From contig ML677365.1 in NCBI GenBank assembly GCA_007922305.1, forward strand, positions 19,411,241 to 19,475,240: a stretch of DNA of 64,000 nucleotides, given 5' to 3'. Below the pieces are notes generated by a model. The model was given only the letters and a program-made list of their open reading frames with translations, had not been told where the DNA came from and ran no database searches. The translations under genes and the position numbers were made by a program. Shown here one piece after another: positions 46,923-58,567 of the stretch. The DNA is from Dermatemys mawii. Taxonomy: Eukaryota; Chordata; Testudines; Dermatemydidae. Positions within the stretch are counted from its first letter, which is position 1. Each line of letters opens with the position of its first letter.

Positions 46923-47057
46923 CTTCCACTGCATGCATCCGACGAAGTGGGTATTAACCCACGAAAGCTTATGCTCTAAAATTTTAGTTAGTCTTTAAGG
47001 TTCCATAGGACTCTTTGTCACTTCTGCAATTCCAGACTAACACGGCTACCCCTCTGA
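46923..47057 (+). other. PLE tail, full-length version
   Basis: The tail runs from CTTCCACTGCATGC through the hammerhead-like core, TTAGTTAGTC, the CTCTTTGTCACTTC stop point of other copies, and 35 further bases to CCTCTGA. TTCT at the end is shared with the target duplication, so the exact limit is ambiguous by 4 bp. That overlap is consistent with short base pairing between tail and target during priming. Confidence 0.8.
46939..46976 (+). ncRNA. Hammerhead-ribozyme-like motif in PLE copy C
   Basis: CCGACGA at 46939, an extra A, stem II GTGGG/CCCAC (46947-46951 and 46958-46962) with loop TATTAA, GAAA at 46963, stem III GC-TTAT-GC and TC at 46975-46976. The arrangement is the same as in the other copies, with the same U4-to-C change. 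Confidence 0.5.
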
Positions 47058-47069
47058 TTCTATAATCAT
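47058..47069. repeat. Target-site duplication of PLE copy C, right
   Basis: TTCTATAATCAT, an exact match to 44308-44319. Confidence 0.92.
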
Positions 47070-48361
47070 ATTATTCAATAAAAAACATTTCATTAGCAAA
47101 GCAATTTTACTTTCCATTCTCTGCCTATTTTTAATATAGAAATACCTTCGTATCAAAACTTTAAAAATTTGCTCAGACTTGGGAGGAAATATTTTCTTTT
47201 TAGATTAATGTTGATCTAACAGCTTTATTAATTTACGTAGAGAAGAGCTGTAACCCTGTTGTAACTTACTTGATACCAAAGAACATGGTAATTTCCAAGG
47301 ACAAATATTTTTTGTTGATCATTAAGTGCTAAATTTTTAGTCACTTGTCCCTCTGGATTAAATAAATATTATTAGTTTTACAGTTGCATGCAGTAAATAT
47401 GGATTTCAAGAATTGTTTGTCTACGTTTCCTAAAACATTTATGAACATTGAACAGATGAATTTGTTTTAAGCATATTTTTTTATTTCAACACTTTTCCCT
47501 CTGGTTTTTAATATGGATACTGTTCATCGCATATTGAATAAAGCAACTTTTACTTTATTTAATACCTTGACCCAAATCACATTGTCTCCATAAATATTTT
47601 ACAGTCTGTTTGAAACAAAAGCATGATTACCAAACTCGTCTCTGCATTTGTAGGTAATATACCATAAAAAATTGATTATTTTCCCCTTCTCGTGTTTTTC
47701 TAATGGTGAATTGGTGCTACTGACTGCCCAAGTAGCGTTGTTTTTGTTTTTTAACTAACTAGCTCCATAGGGGTAAAATGTTGTAAATGTAAAAAGTGAG
47801 TTTTTTGCCGAGTTGTTCTCAATATAAAATCCACAAAAGAAGAAAACATTATTTACAGAACCTCTTTCCATTATTATTATTATTATTTTAGGAGTTTGGA
47901 AATGCAAACCCAACTCCATCTCTGGCTGTGTCAGAGCCTTTATTGGCGTTTTAATGGAATGGACAGATGCATCTTAAAATCTCCATTTGAATTCAAAGAT
48001 ATTATCTTCCTCTTTATTTTCACTGAATTTGTTAAGTACTCAAGTGTCCAAAATAATTGCACATAGACATAGAAATGGAGGAAATATATTGAACATACAG
48101 AGAAAAGTTGGGAGAATCTTGATATGGTTTTTTTTAGGGAACTACGATGTGTTGAGAAGAGTAGGAAAGTATATTGACAAGTGTCCTTTTAGGTTCAAGT
48201 CCTTTAGTTAGATCCATTTGGAGTATTAGTCCTCAAAACTGTAGAAGACAGAATAGAATATAATACAGGTCCTTTCTGTATAAATGGAATGAGATTTGAT
48301 CAAGGTTTAATGGTGTGCAGATGGTAAGGTAAGATTGCTGTGAGAGAGATTTTCAACTCTC
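47070..48361. other. Unique AT-rich sequence, no gene
   Basis: An (ATT)n run lies at about 47870-47888. Nothing else recognised. Confidence 0.5.
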
Positions 48362-49016
48362 AAAGATTCATAGATTGCAAGGCCAGAAAAGACCATTGTA
48401 ATAATCTAGTTTGATTTTCTGTATAACAAGGGCCATAGAATTTCCTCAAAATAACTCCTATCTTTTATAAAAAACATCCACCTTTGATTTTAAAATTGTC
48501 AGTGAAGGAGAATCCACCATGACTCTTGTTAAATTTTCCCAATGGCTAATTATTCTCACTGTTAACAAGTTATGCTTTGTTTCCAGTCTAAATTTGTTTA
48601 ACTTCAGCTTCCAGCCACTAGATAGTATGATATCTCTCTCTGCCAGATTGAAGAGCCCATTATTAAATATTTGTAGGTTCTTATAGACTCTATATACCTG
48701 TAATTAAGTCGCCTCTTAACCTTCTTTTTATTAAACTAAATTGATTGAGTTCTTTCAGTCTATCACTTGAAGTATATTTTCTAATCCTTTTAACATTCTT
48801 GTGGCTCTCCTCTGAACCCTTTCCAATTCTTCAACATCCTCCTTGAACTGTGGACACCACAACTAGACACAATATTTCAGTAGCAGTCTCATAGGTGCCA
48901 AACACAGAAGTAAAACAACCTCTCTTTGGTTACTCAAGATTACCCTGTTTATGCAGCCAAGGATCACATTAGCTTTTTCGGCCACAGCATCATGTCAGGA
49001 GCTCATATTCAGCTGA

Positions 49017-49352
49017 TTATCCACCATGATCCCCCCAGATTTTTTCAGAGCCACTTCTTCCCAGGATAGAGTCCCCCATCCTGTAACTTTGGCCTATAGC
49101 CTGGATTCCTAGATGTATACATTTACATTTATCCATGTTAAAATACATATTGTTTTCTTTTGCATAGTTTACCAAGAGATCTAGATTGTTCTGTGTTAGT
49201 GATCGGTCCTCTTCATTATTTAACATTCTCCCAATTTTTGTGTCATCTGCAAACTTCATCACTGATGATTTAATGTTTTCTTCAAGGTCATTGATAAAAA
49301 TCTTAAATAGTATAGGGCCAAGAACAGATCCCTGCAGAACCACCCTAGACAC
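49017..49352 (-). pseudogene. CR1 reverse transcriptase fragment
   Basis: This 111-codon frame has QGSVLGPILFKIFINDLEENI (RT block 4) and then KFADDTKIG, the catalytic FADD box characteristic of CR1 RTs (49241-49254). It also has NLDLLVNYAKENNMYFNMDKCK, the region after the palm. It is preserved well enough to be unambiguous. The flanking frames contain stops. Confidence 0.9.
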
Positions 49353-49892
49353 CCACCCAATTGATCATGATTCCCCATTTACAATTACATTTTGATACCT
49401 TATCAGTTAGAGAGCTTTTAATTCATTCAATGTCATGTTCATTTTATGCTAGCTTTTTAATCAAAATGTCATTCAGTACCAAGTCAAACACCTTACAGAA
49501 ATCTAGTATATTATCACATCAACACTATCAACCAGACTTGTAATCTCATCACAAAAAGATATTAAATTGGTCTGACAGGATCTATTTTCCATAAACCCCT
49601 GTTGATTGGCATTAATTATATTACCCTCCTTTAATTCTGTATTACTGGAGTCCTGTGTCAGCCACTCCATTATTTTACACGAGATTGATGTCAGACTGAC
49701 AGCTCTATAATTACCAGGGTCATTTCATGTACCTTTTTAAAGGCACAACATTAGGTTTCTTCCAGTTTTCTGTTATTTACCCAGTGCTCCAAGACTTATT
49801 GAAAATCAACAATAATGTTTCAGTGAGCTCCTCAGCCAGCTCTATTAAAACTCTTGGATGCAATTTATCTGGACCTGCTGATTTAAAAATGT

Positions 49893-49905
49893 CTAACTAT
49901 AATAG
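49893..49905. repeat. Target-site duplication of fold-back insert, left (degenerate)
   Basis: CTAACTATAATAG compared with CTAATTTTAGTAG at 50037-50049: 10 of 13 identical. The uninterrupted CR1 would read as one copy of this sequence. Confidence 0.6.
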
Positions 49906-50036
49906 CAGTATTGTTGTAGCCATGTTGGTACCGGGATATCAGAGACACAAGGTGGTTCAGGTAATATCTTTTCTTCAGCTCTCTCATCAATAGCAATTGG
50001 TTTTATAAAAAATATTACCTCTTCCACTTTGTCTCC
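49906..50036. mobile_element. 131-bp fold-back insertion with a PLE-type tail (family 3)
   Basis: The left arm has TTGTTGTAGCCATGTTGGTA and then GAGACACAAGGTGG and AGGTAATATCTTTT. The right arm is the inverse, AAAAAATATTACCTC and CCACTTTGTCTCC. The terminal TAGCCATGTTGGT resembles the TAGCCGTGTTAGT end of the PLE tails at 16626 and 61033. It has no coding sequence and contains no hammerhead-like core that I can see. Confidence 0.6.
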
Positions 50037-50200
50037 CTAATTTTAGTAGCTGCTGTTTAACATCCTCCTGAGATACCAGTGGAATTGAAAGAGTGTTATC
50101 ATCATCATATGACATGACTACATCATCTATTTTTCCCCACATACAGAACAGAATACTTCTACCATTTATGCATTATTATTGATAATTCAACCAATTCTAC

Positions 50201-50969
50201 AATATGGAATTCCCTTGTGTGTGTTGAAATACTCTGAGTTAGGGGAATGTCATTGATTTAGATTATTATGAGATTATTTAAAAATGTCAGTTTTAGTACT
50301 GGCAGCGTGAGACCCGCAGCATATGTCGTTCAAATTGAAGTCCCCCGTGATCACCCTGTTTTTTCCCCTATATGTAACAGATAGGTGCATAAGGAGCTGG
50401 ACATCCAGTTCCCTAGTGAGATTTGCTGGCCCCTCCATTCCTGAATGAAAACTCCTGATTTGATTTTACCTTTTAAACATCTTATTTGGAATGTTAGTAA
50501 TAAAAGAAAGGTAATGTACAGAACATCAGCAACAGGGGAGGATTAATTACAGCTTTTGTTATTGTTGTGTGGAGGTGCTGTTTGTAAGTCCATTGTTAAG
50601 GTTTCAATTAAATGACATATTTTCACTCCTTACCCTTCTATGTTTTAGGCTGAAAATGATTTTTATTTGAAATCTTTTTTTTGATTACTGATAAGGATGA
50701 CTAGCTTTAAAAAAAAAAAGGAGCTTAAAGCAAGGTGATAAATGCTCATACAGAGGTTAGTTTTGAAGTAGGACAGTCTTGAAATAAAAATGTTATTAGC
50801 ATTCCTCATTAGTAATGAACTCAATCTGATCCAACTCCCTTTGAAGTGAAAAGAAGTTTTCCACTGAATTCAGTAGGGATTAGATTAGGCCCTGAGTCGT
50901 CATAATCCATTTCCTTTAAAGACTTTGTCTCCTTCTCTACCATTTGCACACCTATGCAAAGGTACTCTG
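50201..50969. other. Unique sequence, no gene
   Basis: Nothing recognised. Confidence 0.5.
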
Positions 50970-51241
50970 AGGGCTTGTCTACACTGTGACATTGTTGACA
51001 AAACTTTTGTCTTTCATGGGTACTTTAAAAAGCCCCACCACAAAAGACAAAAGTTTGCGGATGCAAATGGCAGTGTGAACGCAGCTTTGTTGGCAGGAGC
51101 ACTGCTGACAAACTACTGCAGCTCGCGGGGCTGGAAGTATTTTGTTGGCAAAAGTACTGACAAAATACCGATAGAGAGCATTCACACGCTCTGTGCCAAC
51201 ACAGCCTTGTTGCTAAAAGCTGCGTAAGGTTGACAAGCCCT
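50970..51241. mobile_element. hAT-like MITE (AGGGCTTGTCTACAC type)
   Basis: The ends AGGGCTTGTC and GACAAGCCCT are exact inverted repeats over 10 bp. The left continues TACACTGTGAC. The interior holds repeated TTGTTGGCA and GACAAA words in both orientations. It is non-coding, and I see no clear 8-bp target duplication. Frames of 100 and 85 codons inside are chance. Confidence 0.75.
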
Positions 51242-51424
51242 AGGAAAGGTTGGTATACAAGAGACTTATCAAATTCTAGCAATTGGACAACCCCTGGGAT
51301 GAAATGTTGGCCCCATTGAAATCAATGGCAAAACAAGTCCCATTTCACCCATTGTCTTTATTCCTTGAAACGATGATCTATATTGCAAACATCTGTATCA
51401 CACTTCACTTTATGGGCTATATAC
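51242..51424. other. Unique sequence
   Basis: Nothing recognised apart from CATTGAAATCAATGG at about 51315-51329, a palindromic word of the P1 type. Confidence 0.5.
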
Positions 51425-51492
51425 TCAGCTGGTGTAAAGTAATGTAGCTCCGTAGATTTCAATTTAGCTATGCCAAATTTACACCAGCTCTG
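51425..51492. mobile_element. Palindromic MITE family P2
   Basis: CAGCTGGTGTAAAGTAATGT at the left pairs with AATTTACACCAGCTCTGG at the right, and the centre is GTAGATTTCAATTTAGC. A 68-bp hairpin-forming, non-coding relic. Confidence 0.65.
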
Positions 51493-53368
51493 GATTTGGA
51501 CCAATATATGGTTCAGTCACTGAACACTGTATGGATTACTCCTCTTTCACTTCTTCCCTTTTCTTCTCCCACTGTCTGAATCTTGACTTGATAGTATAAT
51601 TGTACACTTAGCTAAAATCCAATATAAGCTATTCACCAAAAAAGAGATGGAATTAAATAAGAGGGAATAAAATCAAAGAAAATTCTAAAACTTAAAGTAA
51701 TCAAACATCAAAATATCAAGAGTTAAGAAACAGGAAGACAGCGGTACTAAAGTACGACCACTGTCCGTGCCTCTCCCAGTTCATGCATAGCTATGCTGTA
51801 GGTAGGGGTTTTGCACTTAGGGGTCATCAGTGCACACTACAACTATAGTCTAGATGTCTCAGGAATGATTGTGAGAAACCGTCCTGCTCCTTGTCACTGG
51901 TCCTAGATCAATAATAACCTAAATTAATTCCCATCTGACAGTTATTTGGTAGCCAAATTAAAATGAGATGGGAGGGCCTCTGTCCAGACCCAAAGAGACA
52001 ACTCTCACCGTGAGCCATAGCAGGGAGGGGAAGATTGAATGAGAGTAGAGATTAAACTAACAACATCCTTTATTCCTAGCAGTGGTCCCTCAAGAACCAG
52101 GTTGCCTGTGTTCTATGGCTAATTAAAAGATGCTCATTTCCAGTACTGTCAGCCTGACACTTTTCTCAAATATTACATTATTTTTAAAAATAAACTGCTG
52201 TCAGAGTGCAGTATGTACTTAAAAACAAACAAAAATAATTTAATCACAGTATCCTGGGTAGCAGACTAATACTGGTGCTTTCATGTGGCATTGTGCTGTC
52301 TTTCTTCCATTCTTTTGTCCTAGGCCCAGCTCTCTGCTTCTACTTTAAAAACTTCTAGCATCCCAGAGAGCCTTTCCTCCAGTCAGCAGCCTTGGGCCCA
52401 CTTCCAGCTTTCTTGAGGAGAGAAATGAGACAATCATCCCTTTCCTACTCACCCACCACTGCCATTTCTAGCCATGATGCCACAGGATCTACCCAGATAG
52501 TCTGTTCCTGTGTTGATTTATGCTGTTTTCAGAACTGGAATCACATGAAACAAGGGAAAAGATCCGAAGGGTAGCCACATCCCACATCTTTGGTAAAAGC
52601 AAAAGTAAATCTGATCACAATTTGACTGGCTCAGGTCCATCTCAATTTAGAAACAAATGATCACGTTAGGATCAGCGAGGCTATTTCAAGGAGGTTTATA
52701 GCTGACAATTAAAAGCACAACATTATTGGGCCTGATCCTCCAAAGCCCATCTTTGTGATCAAGTAACTATGCAACTGTATTCATATGAATCTGGCCCTTT
52801 AGAAACTACAGTAGTAATATATTTGTAAGGGCTTGCTTCCAAGTGGAATTAAAGTGAATGTGTACAACAAACTGTGGCTGAATTGTAGGCATTTCCTAAA
52901 CAGTGAGGGAAAGCAATTAAACCTCTTGCAAAACTTGAGACCCTTCCTCTCAATTACATTGTTTCATTAATTATGAATATAAGCAAAATTTAATTGACCT
53001 CACTTAAACATGGTTCAGAACTTTTTGAGATGCTAAAATAGAAGGTACTATTGTAACACAGTGCAAAGCGTAGTCATAATTATTGCTTAGGACATTGCAC
53101 AACGATTAGTATGTGTTTAAATTAGAAGAGCATGTATGAATGCTATATCTGAGATTTTTGCAATTTACAGACCTAGTATTTAAAATGACTTAAATTTCAT
53201 AGCGAGCTTAAGCTAAAAACAGCTGATATGTTCTTAGTTGCTAGACTGCACAGCTCTGTCACACTTAAACCAACTATTATTAATGGGGTAATGAGTATGG
53301 GGGGAATGGGGGCTTACTTTCCTTACAAATGACTCTCATGTTCCTGATTGGCTTGTTTATCCTCTCTC
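51493..53368. other. Unique sequence, one P1-like fragment
   Basis: GGGCCTGATCCTCCAAAGC at 52730 resembles a P1 left end, with AATCTGGCCCTTT at about 52788. Nothing else recognised. Confidence 0.5.
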
Positions 53369-53397
53369 TACCCCTCCCTCCCTCCCTCCCTCCCTCA
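53369..53397. repeat. (CTCC)n simple repeat
   Basis: CCCTCCCTCCCTCC run. Confidence 0.85.
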
Positions 53398-55953
53398 GAG
53401 CTGCAGAGGTAGGAGGAGGGATAGGGGGCTTGGCAGCTGTCAGCTCATCATTATCGGCACACACTGTCCCATCTGCACTACTTATATTGGTGAGGTCACA
53501 TGGGGTTTTACCCAAACAGGCTCTCAGGGGTACAATAACATACCTCTTGATTTGGCTGTGAAGTTCTACTTATTATTAATAGACAAGATAAGAGGCTGGG
53601 GCTCTATTCATCCACTTTAGTGCTAATTATTCAGTTTGATCTAAGCTGATTATGATACTGATAGATAACCACACCACATTTATAGCTGTAGCAAGCAGTG
53701 GCCAAGAACTTTGGCTCATACTGCTGTTTGGTTTATCTGATAGGAGGGGAGGGGAAAAAAGAGGCTGCTTTGGTTGATTAGCAATGTGTTGCATGGGACC
53801 ATTTATAATGAAGCATATCATTTAAATTTTCCTTTACAAATGAGTCCAACTCTCTTTGCAGGCTGCAGGCTCTGTTAATTGTCACAAACATTGCTTTTTT
53901 TTTTTTCAAACATTATTAGCTCTTTGGCAGGATCTCCATTGTTGACTAAAAACTTGGCATGATCAGAGCTTGCTGAATAATTTAGGTTGTTGGCAGCTGG
54001 AGTAAGAGAACGCACACATGTAAGCAGACAGACGTGCTGCTTGAGCTCTTTATATAATAGCATTGTATACAAAGCAGAGTATAGTCAGCAATGACTTCTG
54101 TGTCTGTTTATAGGTAAACACTGATGTTAGTTTTGCAGAAAAAAATGAGGGATACTTCAAACTGTATACAGTAATGTGAGACAGATGCACTGGTGATTTG
54201 TTCAGATGACTCCTCATAATGCAACTTTCACAAAATATGATTACCACAGATTCCGAGGACCAGCCCTTCAAATATGTCTCTGTGCAGTTTGGTGCTCAGG
54301 ATCTTGCCTATAAACAGGACTACACACAATAACAATAATGCTGTGAGCGTAGCTGGAAAGAACCCTACACACTTTCCTTTTGTGCAGCAAATGATCTTCA
54401 ATTGTACTGTCAGTCGTAAAGAAAATTTGCTCTTCAAGAGATGCTATTTTGGAATTACATTTGTATGCACTGTGAACTCACACATAGACCTGGGATGAAA
54501 GCATGCGGAGGAGAAGTAAAATACATAAAAACTAGGTTCCCATGCTCTGATGGAGTGCACCTAAAGCATTAAGAATAAGTGTTCAGAGAGTTTTTCTCAC
54601 TCCCAGTAATGTTCCACAAAAATTCTTCCTGTAAATTGGATGTAGGTAATGTGTGTCAGTCATTTGGCAAGTGCACATCTTGTTTTGCTCGTGTACCTGT
54701 ATATTCTGCTTAATTGTCATTCAAAACAAAGGCTGGACTAGTTTACATGTAGTTTTAAGAATGAGCTGTACTGAATGAACAGAAATGAAATTGCAGATAA
54801 ATAAAACATACAGGACAATGTTAGATTTGTTTTCCTTTTGGTTCCAGGGTAAGTGCGGACTTGCTTTCTCTCTCTAGTTCCTTGGGCTGTCACTCTTCTC
54901 CAAGGAAAGTCTTCCTGCTCCTTAGTTCCTTTCTCCCTTATTCTACGTGTTAAAACCATCACAACCCTCTATTCTCCAGACCTCACTCCCCCTTTCTATT
55001 TCTGCCCTGAAGCTTGATACTCTTGGGAGGGAAGACTCCACTAGAAAATGTCTCGGGGATTTCCATGACGCTCACTTGACAGGTATGATAGAATGTAATG
55101 AGAAACGAATAAAAAACTCTTCAGCGGCAGTCTCGGCAGAGAAGCCAAAGACAGAGTGAGAATGAAGATGAACCGCCCTTCCCCCTCCACACACATCCCT
55201 GTCTAAAGTGGTCCCTCAGTCGGTGCTGAGGTGCAGCGTGGGGAAGGCAGTAGGTCCTGTTCTCTGTTCTGTTGCGTTCTCCCTAATTTTTAATCTGAGA
55301 TCTTTCATGGCCATAACATTCACTTAAAATGGACAAAAATGGATGAAGCTGTAGTTTCCCAAAATGAAGCTGTGGTACTTCTACACTTAATGAGAAACAT
55401 ACGGGAGAAACATCAAGGAAGATGTTATGCAAACAATACAAATTCCATCAAAATTGCTTATACCCACATGTTTCCCAGACTGAACATCTGATCACTATTA
55501 AAGCGCCTTTTCCTGCAACACTCTGTTCATTGCAATCACATGCAGGAAGTATTTTGGAATTAGATCCAAAGTAATGCAGTGCAGTAATTACTTACTATGT
55601 ATATGTCATTACATATTCATGTATAAAAGAAATCCATTTATAGTTTTACTATGTGGAAGATAGCTGAGGTACCCATTCATCGTTGGAAACAAACTATCAT
55701 GTGAGACCATGTCATGATAGCACACTGAAATGATCATAACTGAATGGCAACATCACCACATTTTAAAAAATGATCTGCAAGAGGTATGCACAGAACCCTC
55801 TTCATTTAGTAACAGGAATCTGAGAGCTTGCCTCACTGTGTCAGCCCATTGTTTTATAGGAGCTATATGCCACTGTTTGCCATTAGGTACGTGATGCTTG
55901 ATAGCTAATAGCTATATGTATACAAGATGGCATGTGCATATCTTTTGCAACAT
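53398..55953. promoter_or_regulatory. Unique sequence with a possible conserved non-coding element
   Basis: The part at 53740-54260 is free of repeats and has little CpG. It contains clustered words such as ATTAGC, TTAATTGTCACAAA, CATTATTAGC, CCATTGTTG (SOX-like) and TTATAATG. No coding frame is convincing. Calling it regulatory is a guess that needs cross-species data. The rest has no feature. Confidence 0.15.
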
Positions 55954-56079
55954 AGGCCCCAGTCCAGCAAACCACTTTTACATGTGCTTAACTTTGAGCA
56001 TATGGGCAGTCCCATTGATTTCAGTGGCTCATATACTCCAAGTTAAGCACATGCTTAAGTGCTTTGCAGGATCAAGACC
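55954..56079. mobile_element. Palindromic MITE family P1, best-preserved copy
   Basis: GGCCCCAGTCCAGCAAACC at the left and CTTTGCAGGATCAAGACC at the right are inverted ends. Inner arms ACATGTGCTTAACTTTGAGC and CCAAGTTAAGCACATGC pair, and the centre is TCCCATTGATTTCAGTGG. This is the clearest copy of the family. Confidence 0.8.
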
Positions 56080-58159
56080 ATATTTAGCAGTTAGTTGTGC
56101 TTCAGCACAGGAAGACAGCATTAAGTAGTTAACTATTAGCAAGTGACAGACCCTCCTCACAAACAATTTGATGGTCTTTCCTGGTATTTTGGGAGAGCAT
56201 GCTAAGGAGAATTCCCTTTCATGTATTTATAATTTTGGGTAGGAAATCTAGCTAATCCTAGGTGCAACTCAAATGATAAGAGTATACACTAAAAGGAAAC
56301 TCAAACTTCCCTCAAAAATATTTCTCCTTTAGATATTGGTATGTTTTTTAAAGTTATCCTAGAATTTTACCTGCAGATTTTCTGTGCTGAATATTTGCAT
56401 GTATAACTATTTAATGCTTACATTTTTTGCTCATGCAAAAATATGGCTGTGTGCGTACAAATTGCATTCTGCACTGAAGAGTCTAGAGACAGTTTGCTTT
56501 CATAAATATCTGAGTTTTCACACGTGATAGGAGAAATCTACCTGCAAATAGTGAGGTGCATTCAATTTGGGGCCAAAATTTAAAGAGCAGGCTGCAAGGC
56601 AGTTTTGAAAATCTGTCTCATTGTATTTTGTAGTTAAATGTTTATCTTTTCTTTGACAACAGCTTGAATATTAACACAATAGAAAAAGTTAATAATGAAT
56701 CTGGTTGATTAGCAAAGCAATTATCTAACTTCTTGCTTTCAAAAACTTTGCACACTGTTATGCCCAAAGCAGTCTCTGGAGAAGTAAAAATAGAAAGAAA
56801 ATGGGAGAAAAACAAATGATTGATGCGCTTTGCTTAGTTCCCTTTGTACCATTGAAAAACATATTTCTTCTAATGCAACAGTGGCAGCTCTTATCTGTTT
56901 GAGCATGAGAGCCTCTAGAGCATGAGAAGCTTTTAATAAAGTAGACTACTCTTTTGTTATAAATCATTCATTGAGTAAGAGACTCTTACAGGATTAGCAT
57001 TGTTACTCAGTTTGATGAATCTCATAATGTTAAAGAGTTTTAACAACAGACCCATAAAAAGGTTGCTGTTCATTTGCAGTCCAAAGCCCTGTCGTTATAT
57101 GCAGACACATTTCTACAAAATGTCCACCAGGAAGAATGAAAGAGGCTGGGGTCGATTAGCATCTACAAATAACTAAACTACCAAAGACTTTGTAATCTGC
57201 CTTGGGATAACACAATGATGTGTTGATTTTCTATTTTTTAATGAGTACTCCACTACCATCCTAGTGCCATGGTGACAGAGATGTTTGATGTTTGTGAGGA
57301 ATAGACTGTAAGCATCATTGACTGTGTCTGTTCTTTCATGTGTGTCTGCCACAGGAATGGTAAATAGAGTTCCTTAAAATGAACTCTGAGGTGAGAGCTG
57401 GGGAATAGCAATTTGCTTCTTAGGTACACTTTCCTGCCATACAGATTAAGGACCTATCTACAATAGAGAAATCTCCACTACACTGATGGACTTTCACTGG
57501 CACAAACCCCAGTGGGGTGAATCTAGGGCAGTTTACTTCAGCAATTTACTGGATTAAGTCACCCTATTGTAAAATGTACTTTACATCAACACGGCATGGA
57601 TACATTAGAGGTTTGTGCCATTTAAAATTAATCAGTGAAATGCACATTTCTGTAGACAGTGGAGCTGGTTGGAAAATTGAGGCTTTTTCTGAGGAAATTT
57701 TGCACTTTTTATCAGACAACTGAAATTTATGAAGACAGTGGTCACTTTCAACAAATAATTTTCATTTAATCAAAAACCCAGTTATCTATTGAAAAAAGTT
57801 TTGACAGAAAATGTTTGACTGGCTCTTGTAGAGAAGTACTAAGTCTAAAAATCCCTCAAACACATAAGTACAGATTCTTTCTTTCTGGCTGGTTGGAAGC
57901 TTTCTTGGAATATTGCAACTGCTACTGCTTCTTGTGAGTTGCAATGGTAATGTTTTAAAAAATGGGCTGACAGAAATCAGCTTGTTTAATGAAGATTCCA
58001 ACCTGTGAGATTAAGGACTAACAGTAGTGGGTGAACCCTGTGAAGTTTGGAATTCACGCTTCATTTAGATAAGAATTCTAAAGTGTATCCAGACATAAAC
58101 CTTTCTTCACAGCACTCCCTTTGCTCATTTCCCACATTCTTAATTTCTCGCCTTTTCAT
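56080..58159. other. Unique AT-rich sequence, no gene
   Basis: Nothing recognised. GGCACAAACCCCAGTGGGG near 57500 may be a palindromic relic. Confidence 0.5.
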
Positions 58160-58398
58160 AGGGCTTGTCTTCACTAGCGCGGGGAGAGTTCGATCGCCAG
58201 CGGCGCCCCCGTTGACTCCGTAACTCCAGCTCGCCAAAAGGCGCAAGCTGGAGTCGACGGGGGAGCACACCGCTGACCGCCGCCGCCGTGAGGATGGCAG
58301 GTAAGTTGGCTGTAGATACGCCGATTTCAGCTACGTTATTAACGTAGCTGAAATTGCATATCTACAGTTGATCCCCCGCTCTAGTGAGGACCAGCCCG
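58160..58398. mobile_element. MITE family M1, copy 3, with a perfect internal hairpin
   Basis: The ends AGGGCTTGTCTTCACTAGCG and CTCTAGTGAGGACCAGCCC are imperfect inverted repeats of about 24 bp. The body shares GAGTCGACGGGGGAG and CGCCGCCGTGAGGATGGCAG with the copies at 1.2 and 27.1 kb. Bases 58324-58338 and 58340-58354 form a perfect 15-bp inverted repeat around one base. It is CpG-rich against an AT-rich background. Confidence 0.85.
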
Positions 58399-58500
58399 TA
58401 GAGTCATAGAATTGTAGCACTGGAAGGATCTCAAGAGGTCATCGAGACCAGTCCTCGACACTCAAGGCAGGACTAAGTATTATCTGGACCATCCCTGTGC
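58399..58500 (-). mobile_element. CR1 LINE terminal fragment
   Basis: AGAGTCATAGAATTGTAGCAC, GGAAGGATCTCAAGAGGTCA and CCTCGACACTCAAGGCAGG resemble the end of a CR1 in inverted orientation (ATCATAGAAT..., GGAAGGGACCTC.AGAGGTCATC). It begins directly after the MITE. Confidence 0.6.
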
Positions 58501-58567
58501 TCTGTGCTTGGGACACCTTCCTTCTTCCTGTGTACCAAAATCTTGAATCTTCAAAATGCTAACCATT

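Larger units (their letters stand above)
44320..47057 (+). mobile_element. Penelope-like element copy C (Neptune-like), with inverted 5' arm
   Basis: A single 2,738-bp insertion. The first 499 bp (44320-44818) are the reverse complement of the element's own 46254-46752, that is, endonuclease and 3' UTR. A 15-bp tandem duplication (44812-44840) marks the junction. Then follow, in sense, the RT frame, the endonuclease, a 3' UTR and the tail with a hammerhead-like core, ending ACGGCTACCCCTCTGA. PLEs are retroelements with a GIY-YIG endonuclease and an RT related to telomerase. The assignment to the Neptune-like vertebrate group is inference. A frameshift between RT and endonuclease makes the copy inactive. 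Confidence 0.95.
48362..50200 (-). mobile_element. CR1 LINE, minus strand, about 1.8 kb
   Basis: Read on the minus strand, the element runs from about 50200 to the 3' end at 48362, where TTCATAGATTGCAAGGCC is the reverse of the CR1 3' end. It is 5'-truncated. A fold-back insertion (49906-50036) splits its RT-encoding part. Multiple stops show it is inactive. Confidence 0.85.
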
